A stretch of 12,456 nucleotides of DNA from an archaeon (lineage in GTDB: Archaea > Nanobdellota > Nanobdellia > Woesearchaeales > ARS49), in assembly GCA_016213425.1 (NCBI GenBank), contig JACRAI010000069.1:1-12456 (forward strand), read 5' to 3'. Position numbers and translations under genes: made by a program. The notes below the pieces were generated by a model. The model was not told the DNA's origin. It ran no database searches and was given only the letters and a program-made list of their open reading frames with translations. Positions 12,364 through 12,456 of the stretch are shown here, piece by piece; within the stretch, counting starts at the first letter, position 1; each line of letters starts with the position of its first letter.

Positions 12364-12456
12364 ATGATCCAAGACCACATCAACAATATAAAAAATGACA
12401 AATACTGTTCTTGTTGCGGCAAAGCCATTCAATACGGAGTAAGCACTGATTTTAAT
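12364..12456 (+). CDS. Start of a Cys-rich (zinc-ribbon-like) protein, 3' partial
   Basis: An open frame of 31 codons from ATG 12364 to the window end, with a TATA box just upstream. The visible N-terminus is hydrophilic and contains YCSCCGKAI (residues 14-22), i.e. Cys-x-Cys-Cys. Cys15-x2-Cys18 could be the first knuckle of a zinc ribbon with the second outside the window. Too short to name. Confidence 0.5.
   Translation, partial: MIQDHINNIKNDKYCSCCGKAIQYGVSTDFN

Overview
The window looks like a stretch of an AT-rich archaeal chromosome, most likely from a DPANN-type lineage (Woesearchaeota/Pacearchaeota-like). That placement is inference. It rests on several features: archaeal TATA boxes (TTTATATA/TTTAAATA type) centred about 26-28 nt before most start codons, so most genes look leaderless; a DRG-family GTPase with a TGS domain; and secreted proteins with CG-x3-C-x8-C-x3-C modules. 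No tRNA, rRNA, CRISPR array, transposase or integrase is visible.

Left part (1-1571, + strand): two tandem paralogous genes for small membrane-associated proteins. The first is cut by the window edge. The second starts with a lipoprotein-like signal, overlaps the first by ATGA, and is broken by an in-frame TAA at 909-911. Next come a DRG GTPase (1595-2689, -) and a minimal MscS-type channel (2812-3360, +), which diverge from a shared AT-rich promoter. A degenerate 7-bp repeat fills the DRG leader. Between the channel and the next gene lies a strongly self-complementary segment (3348-3511) that looks like an unidentified structured RNA.

Middle part (3558-8125, +): two large secreted, cysteine-rich surface proteins. 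One has a NosD-like right-handed beta-helix. The other has Pro/Thr-rich linkers, an S-layer-like domain and a three-fold repeated six-cysteine module. They are followed by a convergent orphan gene (8126-8659, -) and a small winged-helix protein (8726-9043, -). The winged-helix gene shares one palindromic TATA box with a divergent four-TM protein carrying a six-cysteine loop (9098-9667, +).

Right part (9728-12456): a 50-residue zinc-ribbon protein; an AlaE-like transporter overlapping by ATGA a protein with a JAMM-like metalloprotease signature; a second copy of the 7-bp-repeat palindrome acting as a likely bidirectional terminator; a 337-residue orphan on the - strand; and the start of a Cys-rich gene running off the right edge.

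Themes are envelope and surface biology (lipoprotein-like proteins, osmotic channel, adhesin-like or S-layer-like proteins, transporter). The best candidates for something undescribed are the structured RNA at 3348-3511, the triplicated six-cysteine module, the AlaE-like/JAMM-like pair and the heptad-repeat palindromes.
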